A stretch of 61,394 nt of DNA from Poteriospumella lacustris (GCA_008000375.1 SMOI01000102.1:44971-106364); one strand, 5' to 3'; positions 11,278 to 24,284 are shown, counted from the stretch's first letter. Translations and numbers: made by a program. The notes: generated by a model not told the origin, from the sequence alone.

Positions 11278-11695
11278 TTTTCTCGATTGCAGTTGGTCAA
11301 GAACAAATTGTAATTCGTTGTTCGATGGCAAGTAGAGCAAACCGGGACGGGCAGTATTTTGACGACATTGGTCAGTGAAAAAGAGACGGTTCGTTGTCTT
11401 CAAAACCTCCTGTTTCCGTCATACGGAACTCGAAATGGGCTCTATGGAAACTCGTACTTTCTTCGGCTCAAACGGCTATCTTCAAAACTGTTACCCAGTC
11501 TATTTTTATCTGGGAATCTGTGATTGGTTTGGTGACGACGATGTTTCGTTCAGTTCAGCGATTCATTCATATTCTAACTCATTTCTCTTGAGTCCATTTT
11601 ACAAACTTTGGTTTGGGACATTTGATACGCACGTATCAGTTATGTTCAATTGAAGGAAGACAATGATCTCTTGCTAAAGAAGGTACGCAACAAAA
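11278..11695. other. Divergent intergenic region
   Basis: Between Cks1 (-) and the 11696 gene (+). The Cks1 frame remains open to 11418. On the plus strand 11633-11676 reads a short charged stretch ending in LLLKK just before a GT, which could be an extra 5' exon of the downstream gene. Neither is proven. Confidence 0.35.
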
Positions 11696-13312
11696 ATGAG
11701 AGGGCGAAAGGTTCGAGTTGAAGACGACGCAACATGCGTTCGACCGGTTTCTGCACCAGCCATTTTACACACCAAGACAAATCCGAATTCTGATGGCTCT
11801 CAAAGATTTCTGGGTGTCCTCGTTTTTCAGGGGCAAATGACCTATGATGAGAACCTCGCACTGAATGTTTGCGTCCACCATTTTCGTCGACACGGCTGTT
11901 TTGAGTTGATGGTTTTCCGACAGACCCGACGCAAGGGTGTCTGGTGTCAATTTTATTTGAAAGAGAGACTAATACTTGATCAAATCGAACCTCGCAAGCT
12001 GAAAATGCTCAGTCAACAAAAAATTCGTGAAAAGGTATCTGTGTCGACCACAGCCGGTCCAACAAAGGTTACCTGCCAACAGGCTTTGGTGTTGGCACGC
12101 TATTGTCTGGTACGAGACATTATTCAGCAGCACTTAGGTGATATAATCAACTACGAAATATCTCGGATGTATCTATCCACCCAGGCATTTTCCGATCATA
12201 TTCTGTTGGATCCGTTTGGTCGACCTGTTCAGGGACGAGACTATTGCTCCAACGTGATCAATTTGCTCATGGAGAGGCCAGTTTCTTTGGAAACATCAAC
12301 AGAATATCAAGATGATCAAGTCGCATCTCTCACGCCGTATTTACATTGTGTCAGCTCATTCATCGATGGTGGTGGCTCCATGGCAGGGGGCTCGACCTTT
12401 GACCAATGCTCCTCCATGCGAGGAAGTGACATGGGGAACCAACGTCAGTCCCCACCGAATGTTCCTTTGAGGCGCTTTTCCAATTCGTCTCAATTCTCTG
12501 TGCTCAGTGCGTCTTCGGAGATGTCTTTCAACTCAGCTCAGGCCAAGTTGCCAGCGCTACATTCCATTCGCCCCGCCATGCCCCGAGCGGTGGCATCTCC
12601 TGGACGACGAGTAAATTTTGACGAAGAGGACGACAAGAGCATCCATTCGATCGCATCTGCTGGCTCGTTTCAAGATGAGTTGAGTATCAGCAAGTTCGCT
12701 GCCAAGTCGGTTCTCTCTGAATACCAGTCACTGTCTCCCAGTATCTCGTTGACTGCCTTCCAAGACTATGAAGATGAAATTGATCGTACACCGGATGAGC
12801 GTACATTGGAACCTGCTGGGTTGATTGTACAACCGAGTGTTGAGCTTCTTTTGTCGTCTTTGTCAACGAAGTCCACGTTGAAGGGTGGTGCAGATGCCCA
12901 TGTCGCTTCCACCGTCCTCGTGTTGGATTACAATTGCGCCAACGAGCAGTTGAAGCAATTCAAACGCAATGTGGAGCGATTGGAACCCGTTATTCGCTCT
13001 TCTTGGAGCCCATTGCGTCCTTCGTCTTCTTCCGCATCATCTCATCGTCTGTTGAACACACCCAGTTCGCCAGGTCATCGTCCAACGTCGACGTACCGCC
13101 CGTCATCAAGCAGTCCCTACTCTGCAAATGCTATCGTTTCTCTGCCGAAACTCAAGTGGCAATCTGCCGCTTATGTCTCTTCGTTAACACCTTCCAAAAC
13201 CCACAAGTTGAAGTCACCTTCAACACCTCAGCTACCTACCACAACTTGCAGTCCTCAACAAAGAAAAGCATCTTCTGCGTCTCGAAGCCCCGTTCGGAGA
13301 ATTTTCCTGTGA
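11696..13312 (+). CDS. Unrecognised protein, CFE family member 2
   Basis: A single exon of 538 residues from an ATG at 11696. I do not recognise a described domain. The folded N-terminal part contains RFLGVLVFQGQM, H-H-F-R-R-H-G-C-F-E-L-M-V-F (~residues 60-74), WCQFYLKERLILDQI and a helical stretch ending in IINYEISRMYL, matching the order seen in the genes at 1-1247 and 17490-19199. From about residue 210 the sequence is Ser/Pro-rich and probably disordered, with phosphorylation-like SPGRR, SPSIS and SPVRR sites. The C-terminus SASRSPVRRIFL is basic. Unlike the other two members, the R-x-R-W helix of the central domain is not evident, so it may be a shorter family branch. Confidence 0.75.
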   Translation: MRGRKVRVEDDATCVRPVSAPAILHTKTNPNSDGSQRFLGVLVFQGQMTYDENLALNVCVHHFRRHGCFELMVFRQTRRKGVWCQFYLKERLILDQIEPRKLKMLSQQKIREKVSVSTTAGPTKVTCQQALVLARYCLVRDIIQQHLGDIINYEISRMYLSTQAFSDHILLDPFGRPVQGRDYCSNVINLLMERPVSLETSTEYQDDQVASLTPYLHCVSSFIDGGGSMAGGSTFDQCSSMRGSDMGNQRQSPPNVPLRRFSNSSQFSVLSASSEMSFNSAQAKLPALHSIRPAMPRAVASPGRRVNFDEEDDKSIHSIASAGSFQDELSISKFAAKSVLSEYQSLSPSISLTAFQDYEDEIDRTPDERTLEPAGLIVQPSVELLLSSLSTKSTLKGGADAHVASTVLVLDYNCANEQLKQFKRNVERLEPVIRSSWSPLRPSSSSASSHRLLNTPSSPGHRPTSTYRPSSSSPYSANAIVSLPKLKWQSAAYVSSLTPSKTHKLKSPSTPQLPTTTCSPQQRKASSASRSPVRRIFL

Positions 13313-13976
13313 ACCTCCCATTGATTTTCTTCTGTTTTTAATGCACGAGCAATTCAAACTGCATTCCATTTGCTCTGGCCGATGTACATACTATTGGAAC
13401 TGTTGTCACGTTAGACATATATCCTGTGCTCGTTTGTCACCCCCCCACTTGTTCCTCATCTCGCACAGAGATCGCAGATCGCCCGTTGGATCGCCGTCCT
13501 GATGCCTTTATCATTGACTCTTCTTGTCTTTGCTTGCATATTTCCAACCCCTCATTCCCATCTTTTTGCGGACTTGGTTTGTTTTTTGTCAGTTTGTTCT
13601 CCCCCTCCCCGTTGTCGGGAAAGTCTATGTGGCGCACATCGACTATCCCCCGCAAGACAACCACGTGGAAAGTTCTCGTGTGTTTCAATCATTGTTCATT
13701 AAAGCCCGCGCGCAACTTTTGCCCACTGTCAACGTATATGATATTATTTTTCCCCTGTAAATTGTTAACTTTTCCCCCCTCAACTATAATGGTCAAGCGC
13801 TGTGGGTGGGAACCATGTCGCCTTCAATCGCGGTGTAAGAGCACATCTGTTTATCTGTTTCGGCATACGGTGTCGACAAGCTCGGTGTGTTCGACCAAAG
13901 TACATGATATGGTCATGTGAAAACTTCACATACGTCGTTCGTTCCCTCTTCTGTTTGTACCGCTAAAGCTATTGAT
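13313..13976. other. 3' flank, no gene
   Basis: A pyrimidine-rich stretch with C-runs after the 11696 gene. Nothing gene-like was seen. Confidence 0.4.
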
Positions 13977-14098
13977 GGAGTAAGTGAAAGTCAGCAAATT
14001 GTAAGAAAGGCAATTTATTGTGCTCTGTATTGTGCTCTCTCAAGGTAGACATATTGTGATTGCCTTTCTTACAATTTGCTGACTTTCACTTACTCCAC
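13977..14098. repeat. Hairpin element with perfect 39-bp arms
   Basis: Arms 13977-14015 and 14060-14098 are perfect reverse complements (TGGAGTAAGTGAAAGTCAGC... / ...GCTGACTTTCACTTACTCCA) around a 44-nt loop that contains two copies of TTGTGCTCT. The 122-bp size and perfect inverted termini fit a small MITE or a foldback element; as RNA it would fold like a long microRNA precursor. No clear target-site duplication is visible. Confidence 0.85.
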
Positions 14099-14765
14099 TA
14101 ATGGCACATTCAAAACCGTGCCAGAAACTCACGAATCCATAACTGGTTTAGGTAAGTTGGATAAGGAAAAGAAAGAAGGATAAGGAAAACCAGAAAACGA
14201 TATTTCAAAAGCTGTGCACTGAGTATGAATGAATAGGGTCCTTACCCCACATTTACTCACTTACTCCCCGTCCGGCCTACAGTACATCCCAGGTCCCAGA
14301 GCGCCCAGGCTCCGGGTACAGCCTGTAGGCTTGTGCACGGCACAGGGGACTCGGTCACACGAAGTGGTTGATGGGCGGGATGTTGCGGAACAAGGCAGTC
14401 TTACCGCGTCCTCTACCGGCTGGGGTTCATTCGCTCGGCGTAGTGCCGCAGTCCCGCAGTGCCACAGTGCCGCAAAGCCGCAGTGCCGCAAAGCCGCAGT
14501 GCCGCAAAGCCGCAGTGCCGCAGTGCTGCAGTCGTACAGAGGGTCGACGTGTTTCTCGAACTCCTACGGATGGGGTGATGAGACTATCCAAGTATCGCCG
14601 CGTACACAAACAGCATCTGCATCTGATGTCATCTTACGATTGGCCGTCGTCCACACTGTCTTTACGAACATCAGGAAGACAGCCTACAGCCCTCTTGAAC
14701 CCGAAACAAATTACAACAGCAAAAACTGTACGCAAGAATAGTACAGTGACCGAACGCTATGGAGG
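14099..14765. other. Intergenic with GC-rich tandem repeat
   Basis: Between the hairpin element and the kinase-like gene's 3' end. It contains the repeat at 14441-14531. Open frames here reflect the repeat and I see no gene. Confidence 0.4.
14441..14531. repeat. Minisatellite of GCCGCAGT/GCCGCAAA units
   Basis: About ten imperfect 7-9 bp units built on GTGCCGCA and AAGCCGCA, alternating in a higher-order 16-bp pattern in the middle. Confidence 0.85.
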
Positions 14766-16597
14766 CTACAAAGAGTGCAGAATTTTCAATCCTTTCCCGT
14801 TCCACATGAACTCGGTGAACCCAATGTCTTCGCTGTCTGTCCATTGTCTAATCGCCTCAAGAAAGAAAAAGTTGTGCAAGGTATTGGCGATTTGATCACT
14901 GTCCTCATCGCCGCTTTTGAATGGATAGCGACAATCGGCGAGGTAGATAATATTTCGAACATATCCTGGCGGAATGACCTGACCAAATGGCACGGCGTCT
15001 TCGAAATCGATCAGGCGCAGTTCGAGGGAGGGAGCATCTCCGCTTTGGACATTTCTCCACAGAATATTGGCTGGACGCAAATCGAGATGCGCGATTCCCG
15101 CCGTGTTCAATGCAGCTACGGCGAGGTTTAGCTGCTCCAAATAGAGCTGCTGAACACTGCCTTGCGTTGGCTTGTTGTTCGTCCATCCATCGTCGGGAGA
15201 TAGGCGAGGGAACAGTATCAACGGGCGATGATTCAGATCCATGTGGCGGAACCCATTGGTGAGACACTCCTGCATCAGTATCGCTCGCAATTGCTTGGTT
15301 TCCGACACATCGACACCGGGAACCGACACAACACCTTCAGGAAATATCAACAACTGGTCCATGTTGATGCCATTGCGAAGACCCGATACTCGCAATCGTT
15401 CGTATATCCTCATGATCTCATTCAAACGAATACTTTTGTCCGAATAGAGTATTGTTTCGCAACTCGCGCTGGCTTCTTCCGTTCCGAATTTAAAGCCGTT
15501 GCGAATCGGCTTCGCAAAATATCCACGCATGTCCAAACGCACCTTCATGTCCCCTGGCGATCGATTATACTGGCAGCGTCTCGCCTTGTCAGCAGTTTGT
15601 CGAGCGAACGTCACCAGTCGTAAACACCATTTGGCAACTTCTTTCTGTTCGTCCCATGTTCCAAACGGACTCAGAAGTGAAGTTAATGCCACCAAAACAG
15701 GAAACGAGTCTCTCAGCAAATACATCGCAAGGAACTGACAACCGGCTCCAGCCATAGCAACACCCGTTACAACACAATCATCGTGCGACAATCCGATTCG
15801 TTTGAGCTCGAGACAACTGTTCCCACAAACAGCAATCAGCTGTGGGTAGCACTGTCGAACAGAGGCTTCCATCCCTTTCGTGTCTGCGCCAACGATGTGA
15901 GGAAGTTCTGCGGGTCCATCCGTAGCGAATAAACTATGCTCAGGACTGGCAGATTTCGCCAAATACATAACCTCAGGCGGAATCGACCTCTTGGCAGATT
16001 TTAGTGACCCGTCAGAGTAAGAAGCCATGATGGACAGCATGGATTGCAAATTGTGGTCAACGATCGAAGTCTCACTGCCTCGATCGACGATTCTGAAAGT
16101 GTCGACGGAAACCAACGATCGCGCCAACTCACATTTGAATTTGTCAGCCGATTCGTCAGCAACAGGAGCTTCCAAAAGATGCTGAAGTCTTAAGTTGGGC
16201 AAGTAGCTCCCTGGGCCACAGACTTGTGCGAATATGTCGTATACTTCAGGGTTGTTATTCGCAATAACCGATGCTGAACAATCGGGTTTCAACATCACCC
16301 CAATCTTTTCGGAATCACTCCTCTCTGTCTCCGAACCCGACTCGGTTCACATCCAAAATTAAATACGACACACAATACAATGCGAGGAAAAAATTCATTA
16401 CCTGCCGAGGCACGGGAACCTAATGGAGGCGCTACTGACAATGATTGATGCAACACAGCCAATAGGTTGTTCAACGACGTCATTTTGTTTATCACCGACA
16501 TCTGATATTCGATAGGCAGTCCCTCTCTTTTCGCATCAGCTAAATCGATTCTCGCCTGAACCAATGCAGCATCGAGACTCGCGATCTCTCCGCTCAT
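14766..16597 (-). CDS. Protein kinase-like protein with N-terminal coiled coil (crinkler-type?)
   Basis: Exon 1 is 16597-16402 and exon 2 is 16273-14766 (128-nt intron), 567 residues. An in-frame upstream frame continues toward 16756, so the start may be earlier. Residues ~1-50 form a short amphipathic helix pair (MSGEIASLDAALVQARIDLA) like that preceding effector domains in many protist crinkler/RHS-like proteins. The C-terminal third has a kinase-like fold: HLDLRPANILW (catalytic loop with Asp and Asn) and LRLIDFED, where D-F-E replaces the usual D-F-G. I cannot see a clear glycine-rich loop. It may be a divergent active kinase or a pseudokinase. The single HxDxRPxN loop argues for real descent. 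Substrate and location are unknown; no signal peptide was seen. Confidence 0.75.
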
Positions 16598-17489
16598 GAT
16601 TTCTATTGATTTGATTGAACTCGAATGTGACCATATCAATCGGAGGCCCCAAGAATGCGTTGAGAGAATCGACGTTCGGTTTGAGAACAAACTGGCCGTG
16701 AGACGACCGAACACGCGACATTTGCCACTGAAAATCGTGTCGTCAATATTTGTCACATGTTTGTCACTTGTTTGTCACATGTGTGCCTCACTCAATTTCG
16801 GTCGACAATGTTTCGGTCGTCAGTCGGCCTGTTTGTGTCATTGAGGCGACAGTATTGTGAAAGTCATATTTGGAATGAAAGTATGGACAGGCAACCCCCT
16901 CCCCCCATTTTAAATAAGTAAATACAAAAATAACTGCATTTTCTGGTAGATCGTCGGTGTGTGTACTGCGGCGGTGCTTGTTGGTCATCTGGCGATTCGC
17001 AAGTGTCAGTAGTCATTGTCGGGTATGCGACATGATTTGCCTCGTTGAGTAGTATTTGATTACAGTTGTGTATGTGAGCAGCAGATTCTACGATGTAGTA
17101 TAGTCCAGCGAAACGGCTTGAACCACAAAATGAAAAACGAAACGTCCCCCAAAATCGGAAGTACACATGTATTTCAACTACAAGCAGCATACTACGGCTT
17201 GTAAAATCAACTATTATGTACATCAAAATACTTCGCAACGGACATCTCATCGTCGGTTGTCGGTCGAGCAACTCAACTGCCTTGCACAAAGCCTGGATAG
17301 GTAGAAGAGGCGATACTTTTGTGGGAATGGAAGTCGAACCCTGTGCGGATTCTTCTTCTACGATCAACAATTACAAACCAACCACCGCCAAGCTTTAAAT
17401 TATCTCTTTCGCTTTACAAAAATCATTTGCCCAGTTGCGACTTTCAGATCGCTTTCCGATCTCTCGCACAATATCGACCAGCCTCCCTC
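16598..17489. other. Divergent intergenic region
   Basis: Between the kinase-like gene (-) and the 17490 gene (+). Open frames extend into it on both strands (to 16756 and from 17319), so either gene could start earlier. It is otherwise AT-rich with no recognisable elements. Confidence 0.4.
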
Positions 17490-19199
17490 ATGTCGGATTC
17501 ACCACCCAAACCAACTGAAGCCCCGTCGAGACCATTATCTCCTGCTGCGTCGCGACTATGGGATTTACGGATCTCTAAGCATATGGACGACCACGTTCAA
17601 GTCGTGTTCGAAAGTCCTGTGCCTCTGCCTGGATTGGACCACAATTGTGATTTGGCGATAATCCACCATCCTCTCCACGACTGCTTCGAAGTTTGCGTGT
17701 TTGATCCTGTTTCACACAACGAAGCGGATCGAATGTATTTGAAAGCGGATGTGCTTCTGCACAGCATGCCAAAGGATGAGTTTGAACAACAATTCGAAGA
17801 GAAAAAGGCCTTTTTCCGAAAACGTCGTCGACACTACGACAGCCATGTGTTACTGCGTTCCATCCATTACAATTATGCAAAGCAATTCATTCAAACTCGC
17901 CTGACGGTATTCTTTCAACCGGAGACCAAGATCGGTGAAGCGGTGATGGAATCGAAATTGACTGCGTTTCTTCAGCCGCAATCGGCTCAAGAGACAACTC
18001 TCATCGATTTTCTGAATGACGACGACGATGCAATGCCTGGTCAATTAAAAAACGGACGTAGACTCTGTCACTTGATGTATAAGCCAGATTTCTTGATCCC
18101 GATCAACACGAAATTTGGTCAAGAAGAACACGTCTTTCTGTTGTTCCAATACTTTGAACGGGTGCGTGTCAAACAATGGCAAGTCGTGGATGCTTTCCAC
18201 GACAACATCAATGCACGTATTCGACGTTATCAAACCACACAAATGACATTGAAACGAGAAATGGAAGAACAAGCGAAAATCGCCGCGATCGCGGGTGAGA
18301 CCGCAGAGCACAACAACAAAGAGTCGCCGAAGAAACCTTTGTCTCCGAACACTCCCACACATGTCATATTCAATAATTCGGGCGATGAAACCGCCACGGA
18401 AATGGGTGAAAATGAGAGCGAAGTGTCTGACGAGCAGAAGGAAGTCAAACCGAAGGTGGCCTACACAGGTGTGTACAGCAAAGCGCGTTGTCGTTGGATC
18501 TACGCCATTCATCATGTGATCTTCCGGAACATGGTACGAGAAGCTCGTGAACGAATGGATATCACGAGCATGTCGCGTAAATCTCCCGAAAAGATTCTTG
18601 TTATGGAACGAAAGCGACAAGAAGCCCAGAAGATGTTGGCCGCGTTGCAACGGGAAGCCGCTGCGCAAGAAGCCGCCAAGCAAGGTAATCGACGTACGGT
18701 GGTGGATGGTATTCGAGAGGCCGCCAACAACTTATCCCAAGTGATCAACTACCATTCGTACACCAATATGCCCGCGTCGTTGAGTCGAGGCAACTCCTCG
18801 ACGCAAATGAACGCCGCCGAGGGCGGAGGTGATGCGGCTCCTCCGATGTTGGGAGCGATGGGTCGTCAAATGTCCAGTCCGCTACAGTCACAGGTGCCAC
18901 CGAAGTTGTCGAAGCAACAGAGTTGGCAGGGATCCTCCTCCAACAATTTGAACGCATCCAATGCCAGTGGTGGAACAACGGCGGGCAATGCCAACGTGGC
19001 GATGTCGTCGAAAGCCCAAGCGGCGATGCAAGAAACGAAACAAAAACTGGGTCAGTTTCAATTGTTTCGCAACAAACAAAACAGCAGCAGCAATTTGAAT
19101 GCCAATCCCACCACGTCCCCAATGACGTCCAACTCGTCACCGGTATTGCCTATCCTCACCAAACAAAAGTCAGCATCTCGCCTTAACAGTGAAGGATAA
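17490..19199 (+). CDS. Unrecognised protein, CFE family member 3
   Basis: A single exon, 569 residues from the ATG at 17490 (MSDSPPKPTEAP). The open frame continues upstream, but this ATG gives a typical Pro/Ser-rich disordered start. I do not recognise a described domain. Shared motifs with the gene at 1-1247, in order: V-Q-V-V-F-E, H-D-C-F-E-V-C-V-F, Y-L-K-A-D-V-L-L, A-F-F-R-K-R-R-R-H-Y, D-F-L-I-P-I-N and R-C-R-W-I-Y-A-I-H-H-V. A Glu/Lys-rich insert (~250-330) separates the last two. A basic coiled-coil-like segment with ERKRQEAQKMLAALQREAAA follows, and the C-terminal 150 residues are Ser/Asn/Gln/Met-rich low complexity. No membrane segment. It is probably an intracellular scaffold-like protein, but that is only a reading of composition. 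Confidence 0.78.
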   Translation: MSDSPPKPTEAPSRPLSPAASRLWDLRISKHMDDHVQVVFESPVPLPGLDHNCDLAIIHHPLHDCFEVCVFDPVSHNEADRMYLKADVLLHSMPKDEFEQQFEEKKAFFRKRRRHYDSHVLLRSIHYNYAKQFIQTRLTVFFQPETKIGEAVMESKLTAFLQPQSAQETTLIDFLNDDDDAMPGQLKNGRRLCHLMYKPDFLIPINTKFGQEEHVFLLFQYFERVRVKQWQVVDAFHDNINARIRRYQTTQMTLKREMEEQAKIAAIAGETAEHNNKESPKKPLSPNTPTHVIFNNSGDETATEMGENESEVSDEQKEVKPKVAYTGVYSKARCRWIYAIHHVIFRNMVREARERMDITSMSRKSPEKILVMERKRQEAQKMLAALQREAAAQEAAKQGNRRTVVDGIREAANNLSQVINYHSYTNMPASLSRGNSSTQMNAAEGGGDAAPPMLGAMGRQMSSPLQSQVPPKLSKQQSWQGSSSNNLNASNASGGTTAGNANVAMSSKAQAAMQETKQKLGQFQLFRNKQNSSSNLNANPTTSPMTSNSSPVLPILTKQKSASRLNSEG

Positions 19200-19203
19200 G
19201 GAC

Positions 19204-19251
19204 AACCCCACACGCCCCACACGCCCCACACGCCCCACACGCCCCACACGC
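19204..19251. repeat. Minisatellite (CCCCACACG)n, five copies
   Basis: Five 9-bp units directly after the stop codon of the 17490 gene, so they would lie in its 3' UTR. Confidence 0.9.
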
Positions 19252-21029
19252 CCCACCACCACACCGTACAGCTTCATTTTGTTTTTGTTCATTTTGTTTC
19301 ACGTTGTTTGTACGTTGTCGGTACGGATCAGTTGAAATCCGAAAATCATTGGCACATCATCTCCTAAGCCCCCCCCCCCATCTCCTCACTCCGTATTTGT
19401 CACCCTCTCCCAAACGTCGTCCTCGAGCACCAAATAAGAAGTATGCATTGCTTTGACCTCTCATCTCTTTCCTCACCCCCAACCCTCCAAATCAAGTGCA
19501 TTGCTTTCCATTTTGTCGGCATCCTGCGTCGGAACGATGCGTAGGACGGTTGGTTTTGCCACTCCACCCCCCCCCACCTATCCTACGTGTATTTGTATTT
19601 ATATTTGCTGCTGCCTGCGATTGCCTCATATCATCGGTGTTCATCGTCTGATTCTTCTTTTTTTTGTTTCTGCCAGCTTCGTGGCACCATCTCGTCCTAT
19701 CGTTCGTTGCTGCGATCCCACATCTGCCAATCCCCCATCCTCCTTCCTGCCCCAGTGTGAGGACGTCTACTTCCCGCGGAATCGCCATTTGTTATCATTG
19801 CCTTGATTCCCAGTTGGTTTGACCTTTTCTCTCTTTCTCAATGACACTCTCCTCCAATGGCAACCTCGCTGTCCACTGTCCACCCACAGGCGCGCGCAAT
19901 GATACGAAGACTTCGCCTCTGTGTTGGGCAGCTTCCTCATGGTGTCATATTACCCCCCCCCCCAATCACCAGTCCCCACAACGTTTTGGTTTTCTTTTCG
20001 CCGTGCGTCTCCTCCCTCGAAGTTTTGTTTGTGCTGTTTCAGCACTCAACGTTTCCGTGTGATTGTGTTGTGTTGTGTGTTGTGTTGTGTTTCAAGTGTC
20101 CCGCTCGTCACCGCGCTCTGTCTTTGATCGTCTGGTGGTTCTCGCCGCCGTCGTCGCTGTCTTTCTTCAACATTTTAGTTGATGTTGTTGTCCTCGTCTT
20201 GGCGCTGGTCTGTACAGAGTCTCTATCCTATCGCCATTGTCACAACGGATGATGGAACGCCATAGATGCTCTATAGAGTCGATTGCCAACGGACGAGTTA
20301 CTTTTGAGTTGCCTACATAAACCCTCTCCACACCCCCTTCCTTTATCGTTCAGTTTCCCACACATTTACATTGATTTAACGATCGATATTTGATTGGCTT
20401 CTTTGTTTCTTTGCCTCCCTTTATACATACGTATACGTCTTCAGTGGTTCTCGTTCGCTTCGTGGCTTTTTGTTTCATTATTTGCTTGTGTGTATGTGTG
20501 AATACGTTTGTAGTGCGACTTGTGTGTCTGTTCTCCTCCGAAGTCAAAGTGTTTTCCTTGTGGATCCCGCTCCCTTCAACAATTCTTTCTCGCGAAACAC
20601 CGAGGGGGGGGGGTGGGCTTTACCATGCTACGATGCCATTCTTTCGCATACTTTGGCTTGGCCCGACATGCACACACATCAACTGGCACATCAACTGTGT
20701 GCAGTGTCTCGTCTCTTCTCGTCTCTTTAATTCTAACTACACTGAACTGTCATCTCTGTTTTATACACACTCCCAGATCCTTCACATTTACCAGAACAAC
20801 TGAATGAAAGAAGAGGACAGCATCATGTCGGAATCTCTTGTCTTGTCTAAGAATCAGACACATGCAGCCAAACTCATGCAAGAATGCCTGTGAACAAGTG
20901 TCAACATGTGAACAAGAAGCAGGGAAAGAAGCATCGAGAGTTATCCGCCTTGAGGACTACCTATTCTCATCCATGCTACACATCGACAGACGATACAGAA
21001 CTCAACAGCATCTAGCAATCATTGCATGT
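19252..21029. other. Long gene-free stretch
   Basis: About 1.8 kb of pyrimidine-rich, C- and T-run-containing DNA with short open frames on both strands but no frame with a recognisable or protein-like composition. It could hold a long 3' UTR or a non-coding RNA; nothing specific was seen. Confidence 0.45.
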
Positions 21030-21151
21030 GACTCCGAACTGGTTGCGAAGAAAGAAAAACAATGACTTGCTGTCCCTTGCAAGCTTGGTCATCGTTGACA
21101 TGAGTAATCAAGAACAGTATAGGTGTAGGATTCTTTCCATGGGAGTAGTGT

Positions 21152-21167
21152 GGTGTTGAAAAACACC
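21152..21167 (-). terminator. Histone mRNA 3' stem-loop (H4 copy 1)
   Basis: On the minus strand it reads GGTGTTTTTCAACACC, a 6-bp stem with a 4-nt loop matching the replication-dependent histone 3' end consensus, with a compensated G-C pair at stem position 4. It lies 87 nt after the H4 stop. A purine-rich GGAAAGAA lies just downstream, as a U7-binding element would. Confidence 0.85.
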
Positions 21168-21253
21168 GGGTTGGTTTGTTTGTTGCTGCGAGACAACAGT
21201 TGGTTTGAAGACATTTGACAAATAGTCGACTCTCACTGGCTGTCGCTGGTTGT

Positions 21254-22254
<1,001 letters not shown>

Positions 22255-22334
22255 ATGTGTTCTCTTGTCTAGGTCGCAGTAAGCAAACAGGCATAGTCCA
22301 CTTGGTTCTTCGGAGCCAAACAAATTCTCAACCC

Positions 22335-22350
22335 GGTGTTTTTCAACACC
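22335..22350 (+). terminator. Histone mRNA 3' stem-loop (H3 copy 1)
   Basis: GGTGTTTTTCAACACC 81 nt after the H3 stop, the same hairpin as after H4, followed by a purine-rich AAAATGAAAACAAAGAAAG. Confidence 0.85.
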
Positions 22351-23190
22351 ACTCTTCTGAATGGAAAATGAAAACAAAGAAAGTTATGTTGATCTTCCCT
22401 GCATTGTGTGCAGTTTGATTCGATATAGTGGGTTATTGCGAAAATCAAATGCAGAAATGGGGCGTCGTCCACGTTGTTCCAGACGTCGGTGGCTACAGTG
22501 ACACAATTCCTCGTTTAATGTCGTCGTCAAAGCAGACCTAATTGAATTCGTTCCTACGCGAACAGATGTCAGCCACGGTTTAAAGTTACATAGCACAGCG
22601 CATCGTACGGATTTATGTCATGTCAATATCACCGACTCCGCACATCGAGCAGTCCGAGGTGCACAACATGCACATGTGCGCGCACACGGCCCTACGACAG
22701 ACAGTCGGTTGGACCCAGTTCCGCGGAGGCTCGGCGGGTGTCAAAGCGCTCTCGGCAGATAATAAACGCATCAAACCAAACCAAACCAAACCAACAAAAA
22801 CAAACGAATCAACTTCTTTACTGATCACAATAGCACGAGCGAGAGTTATGGTAGCAAGACAGTAACACCGAACGCGAGCGAGTCGTGTCATTTAGAAATT
22901 CCGACACGGAATGGCACCGGTACCCTCACGACCGCCGCAAAAGGTCGACGGGGCACTGCCAAGAAGAGAAAATGCCAAGGGAAGGAGCAAGAAACGACAA
23001 AGCGAACAAAGCCCATTGTTGAACAAGGAATTGTGTCACTGTAGCCACCGACGTCTGGAACAACGTGGACGATGCCCCATTTCCGCATTTAATTTTCGCA
23101 ACAACTAACCCACTATATCGAATCAAACTGCACACAATGCAGGGAAGATCAACATAACTTTCTTTGTTTTCATTTTCCATTCAGAAGAGT

Positions 23191-23206
23191 GGTGTTGAAA
23201 AACACC
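23191..23206 (-). terminator. Histone mRNA 3' stem-loop (H3 copy 2)
   Basis: The reverse strand reads the same GGTGTTTTTCAACACC hairpin 81 nt after the stop of H3 copy 2. Confidence 0.85.
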
Positions 23207-23286
23207 GGGTTGAGAATTTGTTTGGCTCCGAAGAACCAAGTGGACTATGCCTGTTTGCTTACTGCGACCTAGACAAGAGAACACAT

Positions 23287-24284
<998 letters not shown>

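Noticed and set aside
14229-14895. Overlapping 170- and 175-codon frames
   Set aside because: They are built largely on the GCCGCAGT minisatellite and the antisense of the kinase-like gene's end.
22262-23160. Possible foldback assembly artefact at the histone locus
   Set aside because: The spacer is unique, the arms differ by several small indels and diverge gradually at both ends, which an artefact would not produce.
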